Shown one piece after another: positions 23,556-36,544 of a stretch of 64,000 nt of DNA (the first letter of the stretch is position 1; every line of letters begins with the position of its first letter). This stretch comes from Setophaga petechia. Its lineage: Eukaryota > Chordata > Aves > Passeriformes > Parulidae. Position numbers and translations under genes: made by a program. Location of the stretch: positions 11,248,936 to 11,312,935 of the forward strand of contig JANCRA010000025.1 in assembly GCA_024362935.1 (NCBI GenBank), written 5' to 3'. The notes below the pieces were generated by a model. It saw only the letters and a program-made list of their open reading frames with translations, was not told the origin of the DNA and did no database searches.

Positions 23556-26500
23556 CCTTACAGCAAGGAGGATCATGTCAGGAATGAGAAGGCTTGGGAC
23601 AGCAAACAGTGGAGTGTTTGTTTGTTTAGAGCACAAACCAGCAAAGAACAGCAAGTCTCAGGGATCTGATCACCTACTTAAGGTTAGGTGCATGCTTAAA
23701 AGCTTTTCTGGATCAGAGCCATCATTGGCCATTAATATATACACTGGGAAAAAAATCATGCCAAATAGGTTATAATGCATCTAGAGAGCAAATTGAGTCT
23801 TGAGCACTGCACATGCATTATTGTGCTTTGACCTGATGAAGCACACACAATTATACTGTTAGCTTTAAATAATGTGCCATATTTCATGTAAATGCCATAA
23901 ACAGGAGGCAAGCTGGACAAAGAATTGTGTCAGACCTTTTAATTGAGAACAGGAGGGTTTAAGATTAAAAATCTCCTTGGATAACACCAGCCATGCCTCT
24001 TCATAAATTGCTGAGTTTGTTAAAGGACAGCTTTCTCCTAGGAAATATAAATAAAGCCTGATGTGTTATTACCAAAAATATTTGTAAGACATTAACAAAG
24101 TTTGCAACCAGCATTATTAACTGCACAGTAACAGGGGCTTTATTCATCAGGATGTGCATGTAATTTATTCCTTGTAAAATTCGTTATCACAAATATCAAA
24201 CATGCTGTGGATAATAAATGACCAAGCAGAAATCAAACAAAAAGAGCTTTGTTTCAAGACACAAAAGCAAATTGACCCTTTTGATTTATTTGTTTTTCTA
24301 AAGAAAGGAAATGCTCATTTAGCAGATTAAAAATGAAATAGGGAAGTTGAACAACAAAAATCTTGATGAAGACAGTACTTGTTAGAACTGTATGGAAAGA
24401 TAACAAGTGATTATAAGAGAAAATGTGAACAGTCCAATAAAACACAAGTATGATCAAAGCTGTGAAAAAAGCAATTAAGCTGTTTTGACACTTGACTGAT
24501 GAGTTGAATGTGTGCATGGATTCGAGGCATTTAAACTATGTTCATGAACAATTCTGTTCACAGGGCACCTACTAGCATAGTTTTCTTTCATCTTGCCATA
24601 TAAAACAAAAAGGAAGATATTTCAAAAAAACTGTGTCCCTGGATAAATCAGGTTTATTTGCTACACTTTATTAGACCAATGGCACTTGGTATTCCTATAG
24701 GAATAACACCTTTAAGTTACTGGATAATTGGAAGATTTGTTGTACACAGGGTGGAAAAGCAATTCCAGAGCTTACACTACTTCCTTTTGGAAAAACGTCT
24801 TTATGTAAATAACTGAGTTGCTCAATATGCAAGCCTATCAAAGCACTGGAAGCTTTGTTCTTGCCAGGCCACAGGGCAAAAATAGATGTAGTGTTTGTTA
24901 GTATCTAAATCCAAGATAAAAACTGGATCTTGAAGGCTTTTTAAAGGTCAGTATCATTCAATAACCTTTTAAATGAGACTAGCATTAGAGTGAAATTTGT
25001 CAGACAGTAGTTTGAGATCTCCTCTTGAGAAGAAGAACTGTAAAGTGGCAGAGGACAGTTGCTCCTAATTGTTACCACATTTTTGATACAAGAGCCTAAC
25101 TGCAGGAGGCAAAGGCAGATTTTCCATTGGTTCCAGTGAATTCAGTGTTTCATACCCATCATTTCTACTCTCAAACGCTTGTCTTTTTTTTTTCTTTTAT
25201 TTTAAGTTACTATATGAGGTGCTTGACAGGAAATAGATTGTAGCAAGAAGAGCTAGACATCACTTTTTCAATGTTTTTTGCAAATATAAGGCAGAGTTCA
25301 GCTGTAAACATTTCATGGGAAACTCTGAACAAAACATCATGTTCTCTGCCATGGCAGAGGCAGCTCTGCACTGGCTGAGCCCCATTGCATTGAGCACAGA
25401 ACAGAAATAACTCTAACAGGAGCAGTCACCCCACTAACAGGCACTACAGGGGTCAGCTTTGAGAACCAGACTCCTAAATACACTGTCCTGGAGAGCCAGT
25501 GCTTTGAAATACAGCAAGAGGACAGAGGTTCCAAAGAAAAACCCCACCAAACCATCAGCAAATACAATCCAGCCCCTATTCTTGTTTGCATATTTTTCTA
25601 AAGGAGTGAAATAAAGATGAAAAAATAAGATTTTCTTTGTGGAAAGCAAATAGGAAAAGTCTAGGAAAAGGTTGGTATCCTGCATTTTCACCTACACCAG
25701 TGCAGACTGCCTTCTGCCCTCACTGCTCCTTCACACTCAGCAGTGGTGGGAAAAGGCCAAAAGAGACAAAAGCCTGGCCCAGGTCAGTTTGCCCTGATAC
25801 TGTGCTGAAAAGAGACTGCAAAATGGAGCAGATGGAAATGGGCAACCTTGTTCCTGGTGTTCTGAGACACTCTGGTTTTGAGTGAGGCTTGAGGACAGTG
25901 AACTGTGACACGACAAGGTGAGCATGTTCACACATCCAGCTGAGTTAAAGCACATTGTGCTGACAAACCTGAATCCAAACCTGCATGGCTGCTCTTAGAG
26001 GCTACATCAGCACAGCTGGAGTCTCAGATCTTCAGACTGACAACCAGAGCATGCTAAGACAAAAGAAGAGATACAGGCAGGAAAAACTAGCCACAAGGCA
26101 CAAGAACTGCTATTCCATGCAGTCATACAACTCAAATACTCCACTGTAAGCTTTGGGAACAGAGAGTTGTAGATACAAGTGCAGACTTGACAGTTTGGAA
26201 GAAAACCAAAGGCTGAATTACCCTTGGATAGAACTGACAGGGCTCTCACAGCTCGTGAAGCCTGAAACACTCCAGGGCCTGTTCTGCTGCAATTTGTGCC
26301 ACATGGAGCTTGGCTTTGGGTGTCACATGAGTCACCACAGCCCTCTCAGCCTGCACAGAGCTGGGCAGGTCTCACACTATTCCTCAGGGAGGCAAGGAGG
26401 ACCCCAGAGGGGTCTCTTTCCAGGAGAAGCAGTTACAGAGATTCTTGGTTTCAAAAGTTCCTGCCCTGTGTAAAACAGTTCACAGTTTGCAAGAGAGAGC

Positions 26501-27474
26501 ACTGCAAAGAGGGACTGTACAAGACAAACCCCAAGGTGCTTCTGTGACACATCGATTCACACAGCTCGCTGCCATAAATGAATATAACTCTCCTGCACTT
26601 CAGCCTTTCAGGGTGAGGGTTGGGTATTGCTTGTTTCTTCCTCTTCACCTCCTCCAGCATCTACATGAGTCTCCATCCCTCCCCTCCAGAAGGGCTTCCA
26701 AGTTTCTCATAACATCCTGGCTAATTTCTCAGAACACTGCTTCCACTCACTGCTCCTGCCAGGATCCCAAGAATTCCATGCCCACACCACCTTGCCTGGC
26801 CCCCCTGTCAGGAGAGGCACACTACCTCATTTCTCAACACAAGCAGCTCACCTGCATCCTTTCACAAACAACACTTGCCAATCCTAGACATTAAGCAATC
26901 CTCATAGTAGCTTGGAATACAGTGCTTTTCCAGAAAACAAACAAAAAGCCATTGTGGAACCTTTTTTTTTCCCTTCCCTGGGTTTTCTTGAGCCTCATCT
27001 TGAATTTTTGACTCTCTCCAAAACATAAGCATGAAAATGCTTTTATTTGTTAATTTGAAATGTAATTAATTTTCTCCATACAGTGTTTATTGGCATTGCC
27101 AATGCTAATATGAAAAATAAATATTATAGTATTTCTTTTAAAATATTGTTATTCAGAAATAGAAATTGCTTTTTTATTCTGTTGGGATAGAACCTGAGTT
27201 CTGCCAACAGGATAAGTACAAATTCTGACAACCACAATATTGTCACCTGTCTTTGATGTCTTGCACCATACTTTAAACTGGGGTTAAACAATGCCCCAGA
27301 GTTTAGAGGAACAATTCTGTGAGTGTGAGATCCACCATTTTCATTTTAAAAAAGGGTAGTGAAAACTTTGGACTCTGCTGCCTCAAAAGACTGAAGTCCT
27401 AAGTTAGTCTCAAGCACTTACTAGTGGCAAGAACTGAATGAAACAGCTTTGGTGGGAGTGCATAGCACTGTTGG
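23556..27474. other. Unique non-coding sequence
   Basis: No supported gene or recognised transposon. The part at about 23765-24240 is AT-rich, non-repetitive and contains several TTTAAT, TTATTAAC and CTTTGACC-type motifs, so it may be a conserved element. A 16-base palindrome, CTCTGCCATGGCAGAG, lies at 25344-25359. Frames of 80-150 codons between 25.6 and 26.9 kb overlap on both strands and have no coding character I can defend. Confidence 0.45.
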
Positions 27475-27608
27475 TCTTCTTTATTGCATCACTTCTGATA
27501 TAATTATTCTGGTAAAAATCATATACAACCAAAAATTATTGGTTCATCTTCTTTATTGCATCATTCCTGATATAATTGTTCTGGTACAAATCATATACAA
27601 CCAAAAGT
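27475..27608 (+). repeat. Two-copy tandem duplication, 72-bp unit
   Basis: TCTTCTTTATTGCATCA starts at 27475 and again at 27547. The second copy matches for about 61 bases with about five substitutions, ending in CATATACAACCAAAA. The period is a multiple of three, so a plus-strand frame reads two similar 24-residue units (LLYCITSDIIILVKIIYNQK and LLYCIIPDIIVLVQIIYNQK). With only 61 codons and no context this is probably a fortuitous frame through a small duplication. Confidence 0.9.
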
Positions 27609-30542
27609 TTTCCTACTGGGATATAGATGAATAATTCCTCCAAAGCATGGTTACACTGCTTCCACATCCATTGCGAAGCAAATAGAAGTCCTTAAGCTAA
27701 AACATTTGAAACAGAAGCTACTAAGAATTTAGCTGAGCCTCTGTATCTTAATTTATCATTTTTTATGTCAGATGATTTGAGAAATTTGTAGCCATCACAG
27801 TGGAGGATACTCAACACAGGGATCAAACCTATCATGTTTCACTTGCAAATAATGGCAACATGCTGAGAAATAGGTAATTGCATTTACTGTGTGATAATCC
27901 CTTTAGATGCTCTGTCTAGGGTGATATCCCTTTTAATGAAGTGTGGCAAGGGGAGAAGCCTGTTCTGTGGAGGAGAAGCCAAGAGGAAGAGGATGAAATC
28001 TCAGCCTCATGTCCTTATTATGCAGCTCTTGAAGGACTAATCTGACCTGGGGCTGAAGGATTGTGTTGGGGTATCAGTCATGGGTCAGTGCCCACCTGGG
28101 TCCTGCTTCCATTCTCTGTAATGTCAACAATAAAACCTCCCTATGTGCCACTGAGAGCAAATCCAGATCTAAATTTACAGAAATTAAAGAGGTTTTAGAT
28201 AGCACTGCTCATGTGTTGGGCTTGGGGAAAGTTTAAAAGCAAACCAGGTGAGGTTCAGACTGAAAAGTTTCACTGAAGCAGCAGGATGGATCTCTGAGCT
28301 CCTGCCAGGAGCACCCAGAGACAGAGACACAGAGCTGAATGACAGCAGGGATACATAGCATTGTTATTATAGAATTAGGTTGTATTAACAATTGGGTCAT
28401 TCCAGCTCTTTCTGCAGAAGATAAAAATAGGAGGAAAGCACCAGCACTGTAAATATTTCAGTTATCCCAGCACAAGGGTTTTTGCCATGAAATCACTGGA
28501 ACTTCAGAGCTGACTTGGGTAAGTAGTGCAAGTTTAACAGAAAGGCAATTCCAGAAATACTTAATTTAATGTTAACAACAGTGGGACACAGCAGCACATT
28601 TGGGAGGGGAGAAATCAAAGCTGCATTCAGTGAAATACAGAGTGCTATCATCTACAAAGAGTGTAGGGATAAGTATTTTGGATTCAAACTAGGGGTTCTT
28701 AAGGTAGAAGTGAGGAGAATAGAGTCATCTGGTTTCTTTAATTGACCACAAGTTGCCCATGAATTGCTGATATGATGCAGCTATGGAAAGATGTATTGAA
28801 ATTCATTAATGTTTCCCTGAAAAAGAATTATGAAATTTCTTACAAGGGTACTCATGAGACTTTGTGCATGAGAATATCTGTGTGCTGTTCTGGTCATAGA
28901 AAGATGAAAACCAGAAAACATGTTACCAGAGGAATAGAAAGACTGGAAAACAGCTTGACTTACTTAGCTTAGGATTAAATACAACTCAACAGGGAGTCTA
29001 AAATACTACAATTGCCCAAAATCAATAATAGGGAAGGAGAAGGATTATTTAAGTGGAAAAACAATGTCAGCCCAGTACAGAGTGATGTAAAATAGGAATT
29101 AAAGTAGACTCACAATCAGAAAGATTCTGGATCAGCCAACTTCTTGAGACACAAAAAGTGTTTCTGCTTTCCAGGTGGTGAGTTGAGCTTACATCAGGCT
29201 CGCCTTAGGCTTAGATAGCTCCACTAGTTCTATATTTCTAAAAGGGGTAAATTTAAAGAAATCAGAGTTAATGAGTAATAAAAAATTGCCTGGAAAACAG
29301 AATTTTAAGAAAACTACATGATCACAGTGAGACAATGCAAAGCACTTGTCCTGGACTTTAGCATGTCTGAATTTTAGAACTTCCTAACCTGTAAAACTCT
29401 GAAGTTTGGTTTCAAAGTTGAGCATACAGTTGAGTTTGTATAGTTTTGATGAAAGAAAGCCATAAACTAACTAAAAGAATATGAAAAACACATGGGTGAT
29501 GTTTTATCTGATGGACTGAGTGCATAAGGTAAACTCAGAGAGCGAAACACATTTTTACTGGAGTTTAATAGTGTTGTTTTGGAGTAGGACTGAAAATTTG
29601 TAGTTTTAGTTTCATAACACTGCCCAGCTGGAATTTCCATTTCCAGTTATTATAATACAAAGCTTTACAGAGGTATTTTAACTTTTCATTTTAGATGGTT
29701 TTCACACGGAGAAGTTTACTTGAATACCAGATATACTGTAAACATACTGAACATCTGGTAATTAAGTATAGTGCACAGTAATCTCCATAAAGCCCATATC
29801 TGTGCTGAAATCTTTTTAATAAATAGTTGATAATGGAATGAAGCTATTAAAAGAATTACAGCACACATGGTCAAGTACAGCCATTATTAATCCCATAGCA
29901 TGAATAAAAGCTTTTAACTGTCCATTTTACCAAGAATCCTTAAGATGGGCCTGTCCTGGAATGAGTGTCAGCACAGAAATATCCCATTTGCAATAGAAAA
30001 AAAAAAAGAGACTCCATCATTCCAGTAAATAATTCTCATAACTGTTCAACTAGCCAGTGAGTTTTGTACTCTCTTCAAATTGTTCATATCTTTATGAGCT
30101 TGATGATAACCTCCACAGTCTTCCCCAAGGCAGCCAGGACACCATTGGGAATGGAGGGTCACTTCTGTGTTCCCCTCCTTTTAGGAAAAACTTCACTTTA
30201 CAGCAGTCTGGGTGCATCATTGTGGGCATCTGCAGAGGAGTTTTCTTGAGCAGGGGGAGAGCACATCTGAGCTAATGGGAGCAATTACCCCTCCTGGTTT
30301 AAGATTTGTTCTTAGGATGGCATTGAATTAATGAGGATTCATTTATTCATTTTGAACAAACTGGAGATTCCAATCTTTAAACTGAATTCACTGACACTTC
30401 ACCATTTCCACAAGCAAGTCATGATGTCACCATCCCTTAAGATGCATTAGCTGATTGCCACCTACATTTTATTTCAAGAAACCCATCAGAACAAAACAGC
30501 TTTGTTCATCTCCTCCTACCAAAGTCTGCTTAAAATAAAAAT

Positions 30543-30986
30543 CCTGACATCTTTTTAATAACAATATTTTTTCCTTTGCATTTGATCAGCAATTCTTATT
30601 CCTAAATCAAAGCTAAGTTCAGCATCCACCTGGAGCTACCAAGTTTGAGAGGTGGCATGTCTTCAGATTCATAGGAGCAATATGTTTATACTACTGGGTA
30701 TTTTCCAACCTCAGCATTTCCAATGACTATTTAAGGCCTTCTGTTCTTTTCCCAGAAGTATTGTTACATTGTTTCAATCACTGCTATGACTCATTAGCTT
30801 TTTCTGTATTTTAGCCAGTTCAGTTCCTCTACCTTACACTCCTCTATATCCGTTTTGAGGGTTTTTTTCCCTAAAAAACAATGTCAAGACACCTTGTGCA
30901 GTTGGTAGGTAGTTGTCAAACCAAATGTGAATTCATACTGACAAATGTCAATGCCATATACCCCAAACCTTCCTATTCTCTTATGT
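30543..30986 (+). repeat. Short dispersed repeat blocks, partner at 32360-32546
   Basis: A 30-base block at 30543-30572 (starts CCTGACATCTTT, ends ACAATATTTTTT) recurs at 32360-32389 with one mismatch. A 22-base block at 30965-30986 (starts AAACCTTCC, ends CTCTTATGT) recurs exactly at 32525-32546. Order and strand are the same but the spacing differs (422 versus 165 bases), as expected for an old duplicated or dispersed element with a deletion. The family is unknown. Confidence 0.5.
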
Positions 30987-31106
30987 CAATGCCATCCACC
31001 CCTAGACACCCACATCCCATCCCAGGAACTGCTGTACTCCCTGGGTACATCCAGTTTCCAGCTGCAAATCATTCCACCTCCATTTTGTTCCATCTAGCAC
31101 TGGACA

Positions 31107-31167
31107 GAATAAAACCATTGACAGCAATATTCAGGAGGCTGAATAAAACCAGTGACAGCAATATTCT
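31107..31167 (+). repeat. 34-bp tandem duplication, about 1.8 copies
   Basis: GAATAAAACCATTGACAGCA at 31107 is repeated 34 bases on as GAATAAAACCAGTGACAGCA, continuing CAATATTC in both copies. A small local duplication in non-coding sequence. Confidence 0.88.
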
Positions 31168-32359
31168 GTTAATGATGTTTATGGGACACCCCCTCACAGA
31201 TGTTCACCCCTGATATCTGTGGGATCAAACAGGTGATTTAATTCCTGCCCCCTCTTTGCAAGGTGTCCATAATCCAGCCAGACACTGCATTCCACACTCC
31301 ACACTTCACATGTTCACAAAAGCAGGAGCACAGCCTGGCTCCCAGGGAGCCTCAGAGCCCCTTTCAGCAGCCTGAGCCTGTTTTTAATGCTGACACCTTC
31401 CAGGGAAGGGCAGCAACACAGGCCCAGATTTTCATGGCAAATACACCATCAACATCAAAGCATAGGCATGTTTTTCAAATAAAAGTAATGACAACTTTTG
31501 ATAAACTCTGCAGGTATTCACCAGATCTGATCAAGACCAATGTGGGAGCCCAACTTTAGATATCTACATTCACAAGAACTGCTCTCAGTTAACTTTGAAC
31601 CTCCTCACTCCTGTCTTTCATGTGGTGATCTGTCCAGCTGCACAAACACAGCACAAGTTGCCACAAACGTGGAGTTGTTTGACAAGCAATTTACACAGGG
31701 AGAATGGCAGAAAAGGTATTTCATGGATGCTTCAAACTCCAGTCAGGTCAGTCCATCCTTGCCTCTGCTTGAGCAGATGTGTCTGGCAAACCATCTCAGA
31801 AGCTCCTGGAAGGTGGAGCAGGTGCTAAGCTCTCAAAATGAACAAGAATTTTAGTAGCTGTGTGAGAATAGTGCAGCATAAACTGTTATTTCACCACAAA
31901 TTCCAGAGCTGTAATGGGCTTTTTGGCACAAAAATATCACAGAGGTTCTGTTCAGAGTGGTTTATATTATTTGGCATGCTCCTTCTGCTCCTTTAACTTT
32001 TAGGGGCTTCTCTCCAACAATAAGGGAAAAAAAAGGACAAAACTTGAAAGAAAACCTAAATGCAGTGTTATTAGAATACAAATGTATTCAGGGAGTAATC
32101 CCAAAATATTTTGAATTTTTGGTGCCAACTTCTACCTCTGATTTCTAAAACTCAGTACTTACTCTTCTGAACAGAAAAAATGTTCTTTCCTCTTTTATTT
32201 TGGAATATTTTGATGAGAAGAGATTTCATAAAAATTTGCATATACAAAGGATTCAGATTAAGAAGGTTTCTTACTAGAAAAAGTAGATGCTCATTTTCTG
32301 AAAATCTGAAAAAAAATTGACATATCTGTAGCCACTAACACCAATTTAAGTTTCAAGCA

Positions 32360-32546
32360 CCTGACATCTTTATAATAACAATATTTTTTTTTCAAGCACC
32401 ATTTGAAAAAAAAATAGAAAAAACTACCACAAAGCAAACCAGGACTTAGAGAGTTGTCAGAATCATTGCGTATACCTGAAATATATATGGTTCTGAGTCC
32501 ATGAAAATCTGAATATCCATAAAAAAACCTTCCTATTCTCTTATGT
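32360..32546 (+). repeat. Short dispersed repeat blocks, partner at 30543-30986
   Basis: Second member of the pair described at 30543-30986. It holds the 30-base block at 32360-32389 and the exact 22-base block at 32525-32546. The block interval here is 165 bases. Confidence 0.5.
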
Positions 32547-35500
32547 GGACTGCACACACAGGACTAGAAATCTAGGAGGGGCGAAGGGAGAATTTTTATT
32601 AAATCTTGGTTTTCTATTAAAACACTTTTCTGTTTTGCTGTTTGGGTCTTTAGTCCACATTTATATAAATATATTGGATAGTCACATTAACTATATTGAG
32701 AACTGTGGGAACAAACATATGGTAGCACAGGACAGGATGAATCCTGATTTGTAAACTTATTAGTTCATACTTTATTGATTGGAAACTTTCCTCCTGGAAA
32801 CAGTGGGGAAAAAATTAGAGTGTGATAAGTCTAACATAATAATATCATACAAATTCCCATAGCTTCTGACCAAATGTCAAGAGTGAATTATTCACTGATC
32901 TAGCCAATGAGCACCTTCACTAGAAAAGCTCAGACAAATCTAGAGAAAAAAAAATGCATTAAAAATTCCTTCTTTGAAAATTAAAGCCTGCTTTCCACTT
33001 CTGTTCTTGCCAGAAGGATCTACCAGAAAAGACAGAGTTATGTATTTGCACACAGTCTGGGGATACTTGGATCTCACTCCCTGCTCCAGGATAAAGCTCT
33101 GCTGGAACCACCAAGACTCAGCTCTGGTGGAACTTGTACTTCCTCAAACAGAAGTAAATAGCTCAAGAACGAGTTACAATTTTTACTTTCTACACAAGGA
33201 ATCTCTGCTGGTGCCTGAACATGGTGACCAGGACAGGCCCAGTAAAGGAGAATTCACAGGAATTTTCCAGATGGTAACTATGGGAGATCAAGGCTCAGTT
33301 AACTTATCTACTCACTGCCCCAGGACCAGGACCTGACAATAAAGCAATTCTGGCTTTGGGCTCCTTTTTTCAAACAAAAAGGTGCCCCAGCCTACCTGAC
33401 ATAATGAATTTTTCTGCTATGAATGGCTTGCCAGCTCAAATTTGTACCCGAAATGTTGACATATCAACTCAGCCTTGGCTGCCAGAGAAGTTACCTGCTC
33501 ACAGCATCCTGATCTTACACAGGGTCTGGTCCCTCTGTCCTGCAGCCAGCAGGGAGCTGCTCAAAAGCAAGAGGTGGCACAGGCTCCACATCCTGCTGCC
33601 TTCCTAACTCCGTAGAAAAGTCATAAGGTGCTCACACCTGACTCAGATTCACTTTCCACTCTGGCCCACTGTCAGGTCAAGCTGCTGAACCCACAGTGAC
33701 ATGGGGTACAGGTCATTAAGGGACCCTTGTAGTCAGATCACCCCAAACTGCTCATGCCTGGAATTCAGAAACTCCCAGCTGAACCAGAACACACCCAGCA
33801 AGTTTTTTAAATTCCATCGTACTTTGCAGTTTGATGCCGTGCTACCAAATGAAATTTTGGGCAAAATAACCAAGACTGCCCTTAGTTTTCCTCACCATGC
33901 ACACTAAAATTGCTGCCTGACATGCCCAGTGCTGCACTTTAGGGTAATTAGGGCAGGGAGGGGGAAAAGTATTAAGAAATTAGTTTGCTTTGATCCATAC
34001 TAATTAAGTGTGTCAGTGACTGAGGAGTTTAGATGTGTTTGCCATCTAATGCTGCTTAGACAGCAGATCCTGTGGAGTTTCACTAATGCTAAACCAATCC
34101 AACTGCATGTGCTGCCCACAGAAATTGAAGAGGTGAGTCTTCCCAGCATTATTCCTTTACTTCAGAAGTAACATCCATGTTCTAGCTGTTGCACCATTCC
34201 CTGAGTTATGAATAAAGTCTGCACACTGAACTACTAGCCTAGATCTGAAAGAGAAAAAAACCCCATTCATTATTTACAGCATTCTTCTACCATGACACTT
34301 CCATTCTGCAAGGATTCTTGAAGGCACTTCTTGCACAATAATGTTTGCTGAGAAATGGGGACCTTTGTTTCCTTCCATACTACCAGTTCTGTTTTTACTT
34401 TGTATTGATCTTCAAGTTGGTCAGGGCCTCCCAGGTTAAATTCTGAAAGAATTTAACTTCTCTGTGGATGTCAATAAAAAAAAATCCTCCACCATTAAGA
34501 TGTATCTTGAAATCACCCAAAGGCTGCTGCCTTCCTATAGCAAAGCACATCTCCCTCTGCTTGTTGGAGACAGCAAACTGAGTGAGCTACAAGCACAGAG
34601 AACATAAAGAGTTAAGTGGGAATCACTTTTCAGGGGGCTTTTCAGGTGAAACACACTCTGCTGTAATAAGGTGCTTCACAACCTCCTCACAAAAGAGCTG
34701 CCATACATTAATATATGAATAAAGTGCCATACTGAAGTGTAAAGTTCCAGCAGAGCTGCAGGATGAACGTGGGTGCAGGATTGTCACTGGCTGTGAGCTA
34801 AGGGGAAGGGGAATGAGAGAAAAACCAGGCACTAGGCATACAGCCTTAAATGAAAGGCTACTTCAAATAACTCTCCTAAAGAGGAGGGCATGGAGTTTAT
34901 ATTATAAGAAATTCAGAGGAACAATCCCCAAGTCAATTTTTTTTCTGAGGAGATTCAGACAGCAAGACAGATTTCCTGTTACTGTGAACACTTGCTTGGA
35001 TGACTTCTAATCACATTTTTAACCAATTCAGGCTCTAATCTGGAAGGGATTTTCCTGTCTAGGAGTGGCGAGCCTGAATGGACAAGAACTATACAGGTAA
35101 GTGCACTTTCTTACCTAAGCAACACAGTGTATTAAAAATGTTTTATGTAAAAAAAAAAAGTGTGTAAAAATATTTTATGGAGAAATATTTGGACACTACA
35201 ATAAGCAAGGGAAAAGTAAAATATATGCACACAGAAATATGACCCCAATAGAAAGGCTTTTCCTCCATTTAAATGAAAATGCTGCCTTTTCACATAAAGA
35301 TCTATGGTCAGGCACTTTTCCTACTTCAATTTAGCCATGCCTCTGCATGGACAACTCTGCTTTTAGACTATGGGATTTGAATTGAACAGCCACACATCTC
35401 AAATTACTGTAAGTACAACTATCTTCCCTTTACCCCCTTCCCCTTCTGAAGGATCTAGGCATTTATATTGAAATAAAATAGCAACAATACCCTAAACCAG

Positions 35501-35926
35501 GGTGTTACTCTGCAGCATCTTATGCAAAACCAGAAAAAAGAACCTCTCTTAAAAAATGCCTTTTTAAAGTATGCAATTTAAGAAGATTACTCGATTGAAA
35601 CTAAAGCTTTCAGAGTTATTCAGCAAACAGGAAGGCATGGGGGTCAACCATGGAGAGGCTGGAGCTCCATCAGGAAGAGATACCTGTGGTTACTGCACAG
35701 AGCCCACTCCACCTGTGCAGTAAAAGAAGGAAATTCTGTGCAATCTGTGCAATCTTCCATGCCTCAGGAAGGAGCTGGAGAGGCTGTAACACAGCAATTC
35801 CCCTAAAAGCCTATTCCTGAGGGACACGTGGCATTGTTTACTTGGTCAGGTAAGTGAGGTCTTATTCTCAAACATGCCTCAAGAGCTTCTTCATTTAATA
35901 AAATTTAAAAAGAGTAGTTGCCTTAG

Positions 35927-36544
35927 TGTGAAAAATGCATATTTTATGATTGGCTTTTCACAAAAATCAAAATGAATGTTATATGTGTGGCGTTAGAAAG
36001 TTATGCTGTATTAATTCTCTTAAGTAGAGCCTTAAATATAATTTTAGGTTATAACAAAAGGTTAAAATAGAAACTATGCTATGTAAGATATTTTTTAAAG
36101 AAAGGACTTGCAGTGAGGTAGCAGCCACAGGACACCTAAATCTTTCAGAGAAAAAGAATTTATTGCTTCATTATCAGAAGAAGCAAACTTCATCCTGCCT
36201 CACTCAGGCTTGAAGATGCTGTCAGGATTCAGAGGAAGAAGTTGACACTGACCAGATAATCCTTTGTTTGAATGGAATTTATGCATCATATATGAGGTGT
36301 ATGAATATGCAACAGGCTATTACTTTAAAGGGTTAATCCTCTGTTAATGTGTGTCCTTTTTTGGGCTTATTTTGCCCACAAAAAGATACCCAGACGTCCA
36401 TAACTCTTTGTCTCTATTGTCTCATATCATCCTAATTCAAATTGCCCAAATTATTATTACTCTAATTTTATTACTATTTTTATAACCATTTTATTACTAT
36501 TAAGCTTTTAAAATTTTAAAAACAAGTGATTGGCGTTTTTCACA
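35927..36544 (+). mobile_element. Solo LTR of an endogenous retrovirus, about 618 bp
   Basis: The element begins TGTGAAAAATGCAT and ends GGCGTTTTTCACA. It is flanked by CTTAG (35922-35926) and ATTAG (36545-36549), a 5-base target duplication with one change. The body and the 3' end (AACAAGTGATTGGCG then TTTTTCACA) resemble a passerine ERV LTR family I recall; the exact name needs a repeat-library search. The sequence differs from the LTRs at 12.05 and 22.42 kb, so it is a separate family. The 3' third is very AT-rich (ATTATTATTACTC...). No internal retroviral genes are present. Confidence 0.8.

Larger units (their letters stand above)
27609..35926. other. Unique non-coding sequence with small repeats
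   Basis: No supported gene. Minor structures listed separately: a 34-bp tandem duplication at 31107-31167 and two collinear pairs of short near-identical blocks linking about 30.5-31.0 kb with 32.36-32.55 kb. The part at about 33930-34130 carries several homeodomain-type sites (GGTAATTAGG, ACTAATTAAG, CATCTAATGC). A direct repeat, TCAATGCCATNNACCCC, lies near 30948 and 30985. Confidence 0.45.

Noticed and set aside
23301..23775. Overlapping 122- and 123-codon frames
   Set aside because: They run through a broken CR1 ORF2 fragment in shifted frames and past its end.
25344..25359. 16-base perfect palindrome CTCTGCCATGGCAGAG
   Set aside because: Perfect, but without spacer, partner sites or context. 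Palindromes of this size are only mildly unusual in a window this long.
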